Source of the DNA: Fibrobacter sp. UWB4
Lineage (GTDB): Bacteria; Fibrobacterota; Fibrobacteria; Fibrobacterales; Fibrobacteraceae
DNA: 64,000 nt
Direction: 5' to 3'
NCBI RefSeq assembly: GCF_002210345.1
Contig: NZ_MWQI01000008.1
Span: 1 to 64,000 of the forward strand
Shown here: in pieces, positions 37,478-45,275 of the stretch
How the letters are laid out: every line of letters starts with the position of its first letter
How positions within the stretch are numbered: the stretch's first letter is position 1
Notes under the pieces: model-generated
What the model was told of the DNA's origin: nothing
What the model saw: only the letters and a program-made list of their open reading frames with translations
Databases searched by the model: none
Position numbers and translations under genes: made by a program

Positions 37478-37507
37478 ACTGTAGGAAGTTAGAAGTAGGA
37501 AGTAGAT
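37473..37507. repeat. Heptad repeat array overlapping a stop codon
   Basis: Five units in exact register: AGTAGAC, TGTAGGA, AGTTAGA, AGTAGGA, AGTAGAT. The first contains the TAG stop of the ATP-grasp gene; the last ends one base before the next ATG codon. The array is therefore the entire intergenic spacer. Confidence 0.75.
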
Positions 37508-37508
37508 T

Positions 37509-38438
37509 ATGTTAAGTAGAGTCGCAAATTCCATTTATTGGCTCGCCCGCTATATAGAACGCGCCGAAAACGTCGCGCGAAGCATCGACGTGAACCTCCA
37601 GCTGCAACTGGATTTGCCCGGTGAAGAGCGCCCTTGGGAACCGGTGATTCAGATTGCCGGCAATGCCGATGACTTCTTCAAAAAATACGCGCACGTTTCC
37701 ATCGAAAACGCGCTCATGTTCTTGACGTTCGATAAGGAAAATCCGAACAGCATCATTTCGTGCGTCGGGGCCGCCCGCGAAAACGCCCGCTGCGTCCGCG
37801 AAAGAATTTCTTCGGAGCTATGGATTGCCATCAACCAGTTCTATCTGAAACTGAACGATCCTGAAATGCCTAAAGAAGCGTTGGCAGGTCCGCACGCATT
37901 TTACAACAGCGTCAAGGAATTCAGTCAGCTCACCGCGGGCATCATTCAAGGCACGATGAACCACGATGTCGCTTGGAACTTCACGCATCTCGGCACATTG
38001 CTCGAACGCGCTGACCAGACTTCGCGAATTCTGGACGTCAAGTACTACATCTTGCTTCCGGACGTGAGCATGGTGGGCATGGCGCTCGATACCGTGCAGT
38101 GGAACGCCGTTCTCAAGAGCGTCGGTGCGTACGAAATGTTTCACCGTCGCAATTCGAATGTGACACCGCATAACGTCGCGGAATTTCTCCTGCTCTCCGA
38201 AGACTTTCCGCGTTCCTTGCGCTACTGCCTAGAAAAAGCAGAGCAATGCCTCAAGAACATCGCCTACCCTGTCAAGAGCAAGGCAGAATCCATCCGCCTC
38301 CTAGGAAAGTTGCGTTCCGACATTGCGTTCACCACCATCGAAGAAATCATCGATCAAGGGCTTCACGAACAAATTGAAAAAGTTCAGATTCGCTTGAACG
38401 AACTTGGCAACCAGATCTGGAAAGATTTCTTCTGCTAA
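37509..38438 (+). CDS. Alpha-E (DUF403) domain protein
   Basis: 309 residues, entirely helical. N-terminal LSRVANSIYWLARYIERAENVARSIDVNLQLQLDL is the family signature (Y-W-x-x-R-Y-x-E-R-A). Further: FTHLGTLLERADQTSRILDVKYY (about 155-178), and SLRYCLEKAEQCL near the C-terminus. Alpha-E proteins nearly always accompany circularly permuted ATP-grasp genes, separately or fused; both forms occur in this operon. No catalytic function is established. A terminator follows. Confidence 0.86.
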   Translation: MLSRVANSIYWLARYIERAENVARSIDVNLQLQLDLPGEERPWEPVIQIAGNADDFFKKYAHVSIENALMFLTFDKENPNSIISCVGAARENARCVRERISSELWIAINQFYLKLNDPEMPKEALAGPHAFYNSVKEFSQLTAGIIQGTMNHDVAWNFTHLGTLLERADQTSRILDVKYYILLPDVSMVGMALDTVQWNAVLKSVGAYEMFHRRNSNVTPHNVAEFLLLSEDFPRSLRYCLEKAEQCLKNIAYPVKSKAESIRLLGKLRSDIAFTTIEEIIDQGLHEQIEKVQIRLNELGNQIWKDFFC

Positions 38439-38755
38439 AAAAATTCCATTACACTCAAATAAAATCACAATGGCGGGTTTCGGCTCGCCATTTCTTTTTG
38501 ATAAAAAAACGCCGAACTTATGCTATATAACCAAAATCAATTTAAAAAGCAATCATTTAAATCATATAAAAAAAATACTTCTTTCATGCAAAAAAAAATT
38601 TTCTGAGCGTTTTCGCCCCACTCGTTTTTTAAAATTCTCAATTTTGACAACAGTCAATAAAATTTTTTGACAAATATTATCAAATGCAAGATAAACCACT
38701 ATATATTCCATTATGAAGGTGTTGGTATGTTTGTTAATTCATTATGGGATGAGAT
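38439..38755. other. Intergenic region before CotH gene
   Basis: 317 bases. After the terminator the sequence is very AT-rich with long A and T runs. Two TTGACA hexamers (38644-38649 and 38667-38672) lie about 85-110 bases before the CotH gene, but neither has a good -10 at the right spacing. No ORF is supported. Confidence 0.4.
38469..38499 (+). terminator. Terminator of the ATP-grasp operon
   Basis: AATGGCG / CGCCATT stem with a GGGTTTCGGCT loop region, followed by TCTTTTT. It resembles the aspS terminator. Confidence 0.75.
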
Positions 38756-40996
38756 ATGCAAAATAAACACATAGTTTGGTTTCTTGCGTTTGCGAGCACA
38801 TATTTTTGTAGTTGCACAGACGACAATGTCGCAGCTCCGTTTGACGACACACCTCAAATCAGCGAAAGTTCGTCATCTATTGGCCCCCAGGAAAATTCAA
38901 GCAACCTTCCTCCAGCACAATTTTTGTCTTCTTCTGTCGAATTTTCCGAAGTTTCAAGTTCACAGACCGCTCCTGTTCCAGGCTCATCTAGCGTAAACAA
39001 CCTCAGCAGTTCTTCCTCGCCTATCGCACTTTCAAGTTCCGTCATTTCAGAGACGAGCAGTTCGACTACACCAGAGCAGCCAGCACTTTCCTCAAGCTCC
39101 ACAGCAACATCAAATACATCGACAGCACAATCATCATCTAGCAGTCTTCAGGATTATGGCGATAACCACAAGCCTAAAGCAACATTCCTCCCGAAAGCAG
39201 GGTTCTACAAGAGTTTAACCATTGAACCGCCCACGCCTCAAAAAGGCGGCGAAATCCGTTGCACATTTGACGGTTCATTCCCGACAGCAAATTCCAAACA
39301 AATTACATCAGCCACCCCAATTACAGAAAACTCAGTTGTACGTTGTTCTGAATTTGTAAACGGCATGGCTGTGGATACCACGACACAGACGTACTTCATC
39401 AACGAAAGCGTTTCGATGCCGGTTATCGCACTCACCGTCAATCACCACGACATGTTCGACTCTACAGACGGTCTCTATGCAACAGGGAACCTCACTGGCG
39501 GCGGATTTGGCGGTGGCATGTGGGACATTGGCGGAGGTGGCAACATAACAGACAACAGCAATCCCAAATGTACAGAACCTTGCAAGGCCGCAAACTTCTG
39601 GAAAGACACGGAGCTTCCCGTACACGTGGAATACTTTGAAAAAGGAAGTTCTACCACTGAAAAGACTTGGGAAATTGATGCAGGCATTTCAATTATCGGG
39701 AACTGGAGCCGCTACAAGCCAAAGAAAAGCGTGGCCATAAAAATGGACAACGACACATACGGCGACAAAGTTATCAAATACTCTTTGTTCAAGACGCGCC
39801 CAGAAGCCAAGAAATTCAAAAGTTTCAACTTGCGCAACAACGGCAACCGTTTCTGGACGGATTACATCGGTGACGCCATGATGACATCACTCATGGAAGG
39901 CACGGAAGTCGATTACCAGCGCAGCCGCCAAGTCGTCGTGTTCTTCAATGGCGAATACTTCGGCATCCATGACATGCGTGAACGATTGAACAGACACTTT
40001 GTCGAAACAAACTACGGCATTGATTCAAAGTCCATCAACATGATCAAGATCGCCGGTACAAGCTACGAAGCAAGCGGTACAAACGGAGCTTCAACTAGCG
40101 ATTACCAGCAACTTGTAAACAGCATTTCTAGTGCAAATTTTGCAGGCGAAAACAACGCTCAGTACGAACAGATTAAGAGCAAGCTCAATGTCAACAGTTT
40201 TGCCCAGTACATGTTCGCCGAAATGTACTACCACAACGGTGACTGGCCAAACAACAATATTCGCGCCTGGGGCGGCAACGGACACCCGTTCAAATTCGTC
40301 GCATTCGACACAGATCACGGCTTTGGTTTTACACCGGGCATTAGCGGTTTCGATGTTCAAAATCAGAATATGTTTGACTGGGTTCTCGGTTCAAAATCAA
40401 GCAATCAAGGCGGAAACGGTGGCATGTGGGGCGGTTTCGGCGGCTTTGGCGGCGGCAGCTCCGTTGACAGCAGGTCTCCAGGCGGCATGCTCAAGAAGCT
40501 CCTTGAAAATCCTGATTTCAAGCGCATGTTCATCAACAACGCCTGCATCCTCCTCAACAGCTACTTGACTTACGAAAAGGTGCAGAGCACTGTGCAGTCC
40601 ATGATGGCAACCATACCATCTTCGGAACAGCAGCGCGACGAAAAACGCTGGCCGCGCAATCAGAGCAATTTCAAGTGGGATCCGACAGGCAATACACTTA
40701 TATCCTACGCCAAGAATCGCGGCGAAACGCTCAAGAAAGAAATGGCTGAACGCTTTGACCTTGAGAACGAAGTTTCCGTGACGATCGGCGTCAGCGGAAA
40801 CGGCAGCGTACAGGTGGACGGCATGAAACTTCCGAGCAACAATTATCAGTGCAAGTTCTTCAGCAACAACGAGCTTCAATTGACAGCTGCGGCAAGCGCC
40901 GGTGCAGTATTCACGGGATGGTCTGACGGTTCAACAGAAAACCCTCACAAGGTTACGCCCACCGCAGGTATGACAATTACGGCTGTGTTCAAGTAA
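38756..40996 (+). CDS. CotH kinase-like surface lipoprotein with Ser-rich linker
   Basis: 746 residues. Signal sequence ending in FCSC (probable lipoprotein Cys), then a Ser/Thr-rich linker (about 30-140) containing repeated SSSS runs, a short beta domain (GFYKSLTIEPPTPQKGGEIR, chitobiase/FN3-like, about 155-225), the CotH domain (about 225-640: RSRQVVVFFNGEYFGIHDMR, FVAFDTDHGFGF) and a C-terminal InlB-type bacterial repeat (about 680-746: ELQLTAAASAGAVFTGWSDG). Two Gly-rich loops (GGGFGGGMW and GGMWGGFGGFGGG) are inserted in the CotH domain. CotH proteins are atypical secreted kinases; in Fibrobacter-like fibre degraders they occur among cell-surface proteins. The target is unknown. Confidence 0.85.
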   Translation: MQNKHIVWFLAFASTYFCSCTDDNVAAPFDDTPQISESSSSIGPQENSSNLPPAQFLSSSVEFSEVSSSQTAPVPGSSSVNNLSSSSSPIALSSSVISETSSSTTPEQPALSSSSTATSNTSTAQSSSSSLQDYGDNHKPKATFLPKAGFYKSLTIEPPTPQKGGEIRCTFDGSFPTANSKQITSATPITENSVVRCSEFVNGMAVDTTTQTYFINESVSMPVIALTVNHHDMFDSTDGLYATGNLTGGGFGGGMWDIGGGGNITDNSNPKCTEPCKAANFWKDTELPVHVEYFEKGSSTTEKTWEIDAGISIIGNWSRYKPKKSVAIKMDNDTYGDKVIKYSLFKTRPEAKKFKSFNLRNNGNRFWTDYIGDAMMTSLMEGTEVDYQRSRQVVVFFNGEYFGIHDMRERLNRHFVETNYGIDSKSINMIKIAGTSYEASGTNGASTSDYQQLVNSISSANFAGENNAQYEQIKSKLNVNSFAQYMFAEMYYHNGDWPNNNIRAWGGNGHPFKFVAFDTDHGFGFTPGISGFDVQNQNMFDWVLGSKSSNQGGNGGMWGGFGGFGGGSSVDSRSPGGMLKKLLENPDFKRMFINNACILLNSYLTYEKVQSTVQSMMATIPSSEQQRDEKRWPRNQSNFKWDPTGNTLISYAKNRGETLKKEMAERFDLENEVSVTIGVSGNGSVQVDGMKLPSNNYQCKFFSNNELQLTAAASAGAVFTGWSDGSTENPHKVTPTAGMTITAVFK

Positions 40997-41021
40997 GATA
41001 TCACACAATCCACATCCTCCT

Positions 41022-41051
41022 CCCTGCGAACAAGCGTCGCGGGGATTTTTT
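41022..41051 (+). terminator. Rho-independent terminator of the CotH gene
   Basis: CCCTGCGA / TCGCGGGG (one wobble pair) with a 7-base loop, then ATTTTTTAT. Confidence 0.75.
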
Positions 41052-41062
41052 ATATTGAGAAC

Positions 41063-41734
41063 ATGTCCAGAGCCGCCAAAAGACGCAGAAAACTCATGAT
41101 GATGGAAAGTCAACCTCTCCCACCGTCCGAAGTGAAGTCAACTATTTCTAAAAAAAATTCATTCAAAAAAAAGACGCTAATTACTTTATCCATATTAGAA
41201 GTATGTTTCATTGCAACATTTTTCCTTCTAAGAGCAAAAACACATTCGTTTAATCTCGGCTATATCATCGATGATGCATTTTTAGACAAACTTGCCGAGC
41301 GTGAGTTATACAGAACATTGCTTAGAATTTCACTAGCCTTCTGTGTAAGCTTTGGAATGGGCATCATTTTACACTTCTTTAAAGTATTGCCAATAAAAAA
41401 AAACAACAAAGTGCCATCTACAAAAAATTTTATTACTGAATTATTTCTCCTAGTCTTACTTGCCATTCTCGTTTCTATTCCGCAAGTTATTGAACTCCAT
41501 GCAAGGTTCACAAAAAAGCCAATACTTCAAAAAGAAATCCTTATTGATAAAGATACTTGGACAACAAAATCAGGGATGCATTACGACCTTATATTCAGTA
41601 GCAAATCGAACATAACGGTCAGCAAACGCACTTATTTAGCAACGAATATTGGAACTGAATTTTACACAGTTTACCAAGGGTCATTTCTTATAGATTATTT
41701 CCCGACGGATAGATATTTTCTCAAGAAAGATTAG
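41063..41734 (+). CDS. Hypothetical membrane protein, AT-rich
   Basis: 223 residues. A basic N-terminus (RAAKRRRK) is followed by three transmembrane helices (about 38-56, 83-105 and 122-142) and an extracytoplasmic tail of about 75 residues. No family is recognised. It is clearly more AT-rich than its neighbours, and starts only 19 bases after the T-run of the CotH terminator. The layout (three helices, soluble tail) is like that of the 27054 gene, though sequence similarity is not evident by eye. Confidence 0.55.
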   Translation: MSRAAKRRRKLMMMESQPLPPSEVKSTISKKNSFKKKTLITLSILEVCFIATFFLLRAKTHSFNLGYIIDDAFLDKLAERELYRTLLRISLAFCVSFGMGIILHFFKVLPIKKNNKVPSTKNFITELFLLVLLAILVSIPQVIELHARFTKKPILQKEILIDKDTWTTKSGMHYDLIFSSKSNITVSKRTYLATNIGTEFYTVYQGSFLIDYFPTDRYFLKKD

Positions 41735-41890
41735 AGAACTAGGCTTGAACTATATACAGACTTATTCAGCAAGGGATTTTGATTAGAAACACCGAAATAC
41801 AATCGATACGGTCATATCATTTGGGGAAGTAAAAAGCAATATTTTAAAGATATTGAATAACTATATTAAGCACATATCCCCCAAACAACA

Positions 41891-41928
41891 AAAATCTGCG
41901 TAGCTTACAGCTGCGTAGATTTTTTTAT
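41891..41928 (+). terminator. Strong terminator hairpin
   Basis: AAAATCTGCGTAGC-TTACA-GCTGCGTAGATTTT, a 14-base stem with two wobble pairs, followed by T's. It presumably ends the transcript of the 41063 gene. Confidence 0.75.
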
Positions 41929-41944
41929 GGAATGGAAAGGGGTT

Positions 41945-42301
41945 CGGGATGGCCAGATGGCCAAAACACTCACTTCGTTTCGCGTTTTGCCCTCCGGGCG
42001 CTCCGTCATTCCGACGCCGAAGGCGGAGGAATCCAGTCAAGATTTCATTCGCGAAAAAACATTTTCATCGGGGTAGCCAGATTGTTCTTGCCGCTATTCG
42101 GCTACGCCGAGCGGCGCGAACCCTACGGGCTACGTCTTACGACGTAGCGCAAAATTCTCCATACGATTTCTCTCCGTTTAATCATTGGCGAATTTTGTGG
42201 CAGCGCCGGCTTCGGTTTCGCTGCGCTACCCTACTTTGCACATCGGGGTAGCCAGATTGCCAAAACACTCACTTCGTTTTTATGCTAGGGGTAGCCAGAT
42301 T
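41945..42301. repeat. Direct repeats of the tRNA-Pro 3' end
   Basis: CGGGGTAGCCAGATT, the last 15 bases of tRNA-Pro (reverse complement), occurs at 42069-42083 and 42244-42258, with a first-base change at 42287-42301, and degenerately at 41945-41959. The gene's own copy is at 42427-42441. An inverted partial copy, GATCTGGCTACC, is at 42373-42384. Confidence 0.8.
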
Positions 42302-42387
42302 GGCGGCGCCGGCTTCGGTTTCGCTTCGCTCACTTCCCGGCTTGCCCTTCGGGCTTCACCTTCGGTGAAGCTGATCTGGCTACCTAA

Positions 42388-42427
42388 GATACGAAAAAAG
42401 GACCCACAAGGGGTCCTTTTTCGTATC
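42388..42427 (-). terminator. Terminator of tRNA-Pro
   Basis: A long dyad (GATACGAAAAA... / ...TTTTTCGTATC) with the core GGACCC / GGGTCC. On the minus strand it gives AAAGGACCCC-TTGT-GGGTCCTTTTTT directly after the tRNA. Confidence 0.85.
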
Positions 42428-42499
42428 GGGGTAGCCAGATTCGAACTGACGACATTCTGCTCCCAAAGCAGACGCTCTACCAGGCTGAGCTACACCCCG
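42426..42499 (-). tRNA. tRNA-Pro(TGG)
   Basis: Minus strand: acceptor CGGGGTG / TACCCCG, D stem GCTC/GAGC, anticodon stem TCTGC/GCAGA with loop TTTGGGA (anticodon TGG), T loop TTCGAAT, discriminator A. The promoter box GCTATATTTGG lies at 42516-42506, about seven bases upstream of its 5' end. Confidence 0.95.
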
Positions 42500-42506
42500 A
42501 AGTGCT

Positions 42507-42516
42507 CCAAATATAG
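42507..42516 (-). promoter_or_regulatory. Predicted tRNA-Pro -10 box
   Basis: CTATATTTGG on the minus strand, identical to the mdh promoter box. Transcription would start at or next to the tRNA 5' end. Confidence 0.55.
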
Positions 42517-42608
42517 CAAAGATTAACAGAAAATTGAGTCTATTTACAAAAAAAATTTATCTATAATAAAATTTTTCACAAAAACTTCACTTTTGTGCAC
42601 TGAAAATA

Positions 42609-42637
42609 TTGACAATTGCTCAGTTGTGCATTATATT
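42609..42637 (+). promoter_or_regulatory. lexA promoter with embedded LexA box
   Basis: TTGACA (42609-42614), 17-base spacer, TATATT (42632-42637). The spacer contains TGCTCAGTTGTGCA (42617-42630), a partial palindrome filling the gap between -35 and -10. It differs by one base from the F. succinogenes LexA box as I remember it from the literature (TGCCCAGTTGTGCA). LexA bound there would exclude RNA polymerase: autorepression. Confidence 0.82.
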
Positions 42638-42681
42638 TATATTGTATATATTCCAGCATCCTTTATGACGAGAGGCAAACC

Positions 42682-43335
42682 ATGGAAAACAATAACGAAA
42701 AACGCAAAGAGATGACCGCAAGGCAAGAAGAAATCTACGAATACATCAAGAAGTATTCTAAAGAAAATCACATGCCGCCAACAGTCCGCGAAATCGGCAA
42801 CCACTTCGACATTTCTTCCACGAACGGCGTACGTTCCATTCTCGCCGCCCTCATCAAGAAAGGCTACATCAACCGCTCTCCGCGCCTCAGCCGCGGCATC
42901 GAAATCTTGAGCGACGACAAAGAATCCAGCAAGGAAGTCGCAAACAACACTATCGAGATTCCTATCGTCGGTCGCGTTGCCGCCGGTACGCCGATTCTCG
43001 CCGTGCAGAACCTCGAAGGCACAGTCACAATCGACAGAGACTTTCTCGCTTGCCGTAGCGACGTCTTTGCGCTTCGCGTCAAAGGCGATTCCATGATCAA
43101 TGCAGGCATTTTCGATGGAGACCTGATTTTTGCACGTCAGCAAAAGACCGCCGACCTTGGCGAAATCGTCGTTGCACAAATCGATAACGAAGCGACGGTC
43201 AAGTACTACCACCCGAGCGCAGACCATGTGGAACTACGCCCGGCCAACCCGAAGTACAAGCCAATCATTGTGAACAACAAAAAAGACTTCTCCATTGCAG
43301 GCCGCGTCATCGGCGTCATGAGAAAAGTCAACTAA
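42682..43335 (+). CDS. lexA: LexA repressor
   Basis: 217 residues from the ATG at 42682 (AGAGG upstream; an earlier in-frame ATG lies inside the promoter). An N-terminal winged helix ([32 protein letters not shown] region, 32-64) is followed by the S24 peptidase domain: cleavage site A101-G102 in VAAGTPIL, nucleophile S137 in KGDSM and K174 in EATVKYY. It represses SOS genes and cleaves itself when RecA filaments form. All catalytic residues are present. Single gene with its own terminator. Confidence 0.96.
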   Translation: MENNNEKRKEMTARQEEIYEYIKKYSKENHMPPTVREIGNHFDISSTNGVRSILAALIKKGYINRSPRLSRGIEILSDDKESSKEVANNTIEIPIVGRVAAGTPILAVQNLEGTVTIDRDFLACRSDVFALRVKGDSMINAGIFDGDLIFARQQKTADLGEIVVAQIDNEATVKYYHPSADHVELRPANPKYKPIIVNNKKDFSIAGRVIGVMRKVN

Positions 43336-43414
43336 TTTATCTACAACACTTTACTGGATCCATCGTCGTTTCACATCCTCTGGATGACGAATTGATGCGA
43401 ACAGTAAACAACAA

Positions 43415-43445
43415 AAACCGAGGTTCAACGCCTCGGCTTTTTTTT
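43415..43445 (+). terminator. Rho-independent terminator of lexA
   Basis: CCGAGG-TTCAACG-CCTCGG followed by C and eight T's. Confidence 0.85.
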
Positions 43446-43514
43446 CGTTCGTATAATTTAATGGATGCGACTCTCGCCTATCGAGGTTGTCCGTCGCTAC
43501 GTTCCAGGACGACA

Positions 43515-44606
43515 TTAATCGTCGAAATCGGCGAGTTCTTCTTCAGCTTCCTTGAGGTCAGCTGCGTCCGGTCCTTCGATATCGTCGTCCTCCACTTCAT
43601 CCAAAGAGTCTCCACCCATGGCGCCCAGCTGGTATTCCACCTTGCGGGCTTCCTTGGACTGGCCCAAGTGCAAAATAGCGGCACATTCTTCGCAGTAACC
43701 GAGGTGCTTATCGACCCAAAATTCCGGAGAAACAAGGTTCTTGTTGCAACGAGTGCAAATCTGCGTTGCAGCTTCGCGCGTGAACGCAGCGTTCTGTTCT
43801 TCGAGTTCCTTCAAGATGCGTTCCGTCAGTTCTTCCTGAGTTTCTTCAGCAAGAGAGATCTTGTGGCGGATAGCGGAAGTCGGCTTCTTTTCGAGGTTCT
43901 TCATTTCAGAAGTCACCTTCTTCTTGTTGGCGCGTTCTTCCTGCTCATCAATTTCTACAAACATAATGAACTTGCAAGGCTTCTTACCGCCTTCAAGCAA
44001 AACAGCATACGGATAATCAGATTTCACAGCGGACTTTTTGGGTTCAGACTTTTCAACAACTTCAGCTTTTTCAAGAACTTTTTCAGGAGCCTTTTCTACA
44101 GTCTCCTTAACCGGTTCCTTTTCGATTTTCTTTTCGACTTCCTTTACAACTTCTTTTTCGACAACCTTTTTCGGAGCTACTGGAGCCTTAGCCTCGACTG
44201 CCGGTTCAACCTTCTTTTCGGGAGCTGGTTTCTTGGATGTTTCGGCAACAGCCTTTGCCGGAGCTGCCTTTGCTGGAGCCTTCGTCGGGGCGGCCTTCAC
44301 CACTTTTGCGGGTTCCTTCTTTGCCGGAACATCCTTCTTTGCGACAGGCTTTTTGGCCGAAGCAGCCGGGGCAGCCTTTGCAGGAGCCTTCGCCGGCGCA
44401 GCCTTCTTTGCCGGAGCCGGAGCGGCCTTTGCTACAGGCTTTTTGGCCGGGGCGGCCTTTGCAGGAGCCTTGGCAGGGGCTGCCTTCTTAGCCGGTGCCG
44501 GAGCAGCCTTTGCTACAGGCTTTTTGGCCGGAGCGGCCTTTGCCGCTTTCTTTTCAGAAGTACTAGCCTTTGCAGGCGCTTTTGATGTCGCTTTTTTTGA
44601 ACTCAT
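43515..44606 (-). CDS. DksA/TraR-type zinc-finger protein with H1-like Ala/Lys/Pro tail
   Basis: 363 residues. The N-terminal 110 are Ala, Lys and Pro repeats, including a 27-residue unit (KKPVAKAAPAPAKKAAPAK...) present twice almost back to back, then more Pro/Lys/Val/Glu-rich sequence to about 200. The C-terminal part is a helical region followed by a four-cysteine zinc finger, CTRC and CEEC with exactly 17 residues between as in DksA, and an acidic end. Basic AAPAK tails bind DNA in histone H1-like bacterial proteins, while DksA-type fingers contact RNA polymerase. The combination suggests a nucleoid- or polymerase-associated regulator. It is preceded by a cyclophilin gene two bases upstream. 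Confidence 0.75.
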   Translation of the reverse strand: MSSKKATSKAPAKASTSEKKAAKAAPAKKPVAKAAPAPAKKAAPAKAPAKAAPAKKPVAKAAPAPAKKAAPAKAPAKAAPAASAKKPVAKKDVPAKKEPAKVVKAAPTKAPAKAAPAKAVAETSKKPAPEKKVEPAVEAKAPVAPKKVVEKEVVKEVEKKIEKEPVKETVEKAPEKVLEKAEVVEKSEPKKSAVKSDYPYAVLLEGGKKPCKFIMFVEIDEQEERANKKKVTSEMKNLEKKPTSAIRHKISLAEETQEELTERILKELEEQNAAFTREAATQICTRCNKNLVSPEFWVDKHLGYCEECAAILHLGQSKEARKVEYQLGAMGGDSLDEVEDDDIEGPDAADLKEAEEELADFDD

Positions 44607-44608
44607 AT

Positions 44609-45133
44609 TTACTTCTTTTCCACAATTTTAATGTTTAAAATCGGATCGTTCAGGTCAATACGGCAGACAACATCATGTCCTTCGATAACCTTACCAAATA
44701 CGGTATGATGGCCGTCCAAATGCGGCTGCGGGAGATGAGTGATGAAGAACTGAGAGCCGCCAGTATTCGGACCCTTGTTCGCCATAGAAATCACACCAGT
44801 CTCATGCTTAAGATCGTTTTTTTCATCGTCGATAGTGTAACCGGGACCGCCCGTTCCATCGCCATTCGGGTCGCCGCCCTGGATCATGAATCCTGGAACA
44901 ACGCGGTGAAACACAAGACCGTTGTAGAACCCCTGATTCGCAAGTTCAACAAAGTTCGCTACGGTATTCGGAGCGGCCTTGAAGTTCAAGTCCACCACGA
45001 TTTTCCCCTCATGGGTTGTAATTTCGGCAAGAATCTGGGAAACACCCGTATAATCCTTGTTAAAAACTTTTCCCGCAGCAAAAGCATTTGCGGCAAGGCA
45101 CAAGGCACTGCAAATAATGAGTTTTCTAAACAA
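44609..45133 (-). CDS. Exported cyclophilin-type peptidyl-prolyl isomerase
   Basis: 174 residues. A signal peptide ([15 protein letters not shown]) then a complete cyclophilin domain: [15 protein letters not shown] with the catalytic Arg (about 76), GGSQFFIT, and [12 protein letters not shown]. It catalyses cis-trans isomerisation of Xaa-Pro bonds in the periplasm. The DksA-like gene starts two bases after its stop, so the two share a message. The family length is normal. Confidence 0.92.
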   Translation of the reverse strand: MFRKLIICSALCLAANAFAAGKVFNKDYTGVSQILAEITTHEGKIVVDLNFKAAPNTVANFVELANQGFYNGLVFHRVVPGFMIQGGDPNGDGTGGPGYTIDDEKNDLKHETGVISMANKGPNTGGSQFFITHLPQPHLDGHHTVFGKVIEGHDVVCRIDLNDPILNIKIVEKK

Positions 45134-45275
45134 AACTTAACTTCCGTCGTTATACCGTTCTAAAAGAACAAATTGTTAAACAAGAATATAGTTTTTTTTT
45201 AAAGGGTTCACAGCGAATTACAATAAACAGGCACAAGATTTCTATATTTATGCAAAAACTCTTCAACATCTTAAT

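Larger units (their letters stand above)
41735..42425. other. Non-coding repeat region beside tRNA-Pro
   Basis: Nearly 700 bases without a credible gene. The first 150 are AT-rich, with a 21-codon coding-like remnant ending YFKDIE and a stop near 41860. A strong terminator follows (41891). From 41940 to 42425 the sequence is a mosaic of repeats: five direct occurrences of the tRNA-Pro 3' end counting the gene itself (one degenerate), a 21-base tail GCCAAAACACTCACTTCGTT(T) after two of them, and two copies of a GCGCCGGCTTCGGTTTCGCT segment (42203 and 42306). Confidence 0.6.

Noticed and set aside
41759-41861. Coding-like remnant (ends YFKDIE then stop) after the AT-rich membrane-protein gene
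   Set aside because: Only about 25 codons are open, an in-frame TGA precedes them, and no start or ribosome site exists. It might be a decayed C-terminus but cannot be supported.
41945-42441. CRISPR-like array of short repeats
   Set aside because: Repeats are unequally spaced (175 and 43 bases between neighbours), match the tRNA-Pro 3' end, and spacers share sequence. No cas genes are present.
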